Assembly (NCBI GenBank): GCA_944359085.1
Contig: CALVSQ010000014.1
Location: 1 to 32,177 of the forward strand
DNA from: an uncultured Bacilli bacterium
GTDB lineage: Bacteria; Bacillota_I; Bacilli_A; RF39; UBA660
DNA length: 32,177 nucleotides
Direction of reading: 5' to 3'
Shown here: positions 32,162 to 32,177 of the stretch, in pieces
How the letters are laid out: every line of letters begins with the position of its first letter
Numbering within the stretch: position 1 is the first letter of the stretch
Position numbers and translations under genes: made by a program
The notes under the pieces: generated by a model
Told to the model about the DNA's origin: nothing
What the model saw: the letters and a program-made list of their open reading frames with translations, nothing else
Databases searched by the model: none

Positions 32162-32177
32162 TTTTCTTTTGAAAATT

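Noticed and set aside
1-32177. CRISPR arrays, tRNA or rRNA genes
   Set aside because: No regularly spaced repeats and no cloverleaf or rRNA-like GC-rich stretches were recognised by eye; a covariance search was not possible.

Overview
The window is very AT-rich, and almost every gene has a Shine-Dalgarno of the AAGGAG/AGGTGAT type. It carries a SpoIVB-type serine peptidase and SpoIIM, so the host is most likely a low-GC, spore-forming Bacillota (Bacilli or a deep Erysipelotrichales/RF39-like gut lineage; the taxon is inference). UGA ends at least four genes, three of them in ATGA start/stop overlaps, and Trp is written UGG throughout, so the genetic code appears standard.

Layout. 1-2150: small membrane proteins (DUF1294, VanZ-RDD, a 59-aa protein, and a membrane gene interrupted by an in-frame TGA). 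2280-6050: two XRE regulators with membrane-anchored tails around an ABC ATPase/permease pair. 6130-7712: a membrane rhodanese-like protein and a lipoprotein with two thioredoxin-like domains. 7839-12828: DUF1287 protein, flavodoxin, ASCH protein, DUF3592 membrane protein, a decayed gene, TspO, SpoIVB and an orphan. 13005-14667: an intact IS1182-family element inserted in the terminator of a 29-aa membrane protein gene. 14864-19417: SpoIIM, MnmA, an HTH protein, an HNH-like protein and a PdaC-like polysaccharide deacetylase. 19629-21535: a PIN-GNAT-EVE/ASCH-like fusion followed by a stand-alone ASCH protein. 21583-24640: a FAD oxidoreductase with a C-terminal Rieske domain, then an IS110/IS1111-type element. 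24787-27546: an esterase / condensation-type acyltransferase / zinc-ribbon DUF6320-like operon. 27619-32097: a BRO-N protein, cysteine desulfurase, dCMP deaminase, mini-thioredoxin, a thioredoxin-CcdA fusion and QueH.

How genes work together. Cysteine desulfurase and MnmA could be donor and acceptor steps of tRNA s2U34 synthesis; QueH adds a second tRNA modification. The thioredoxin-CcdA protein at 30306 and the lipoprotein at 6828 share one type of redox domain, suggesting an envelope thiol-exchange network with the mini-thioredoxin and the rhodanese. SpoIVB, SpoIIM and the deacetylase fit sporulation and wall remodelling.

The best candidate for an under-described system is the PIN-GNAT-EVE/ASCH plus ASCH pair. 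Next are the esterase/acyltransferase/DUF6320 operon and the structured 3' noncoding end of the IS110-type element, a possible bridge RNA. No tRNA, rRNA or CRISPR array was recognised.
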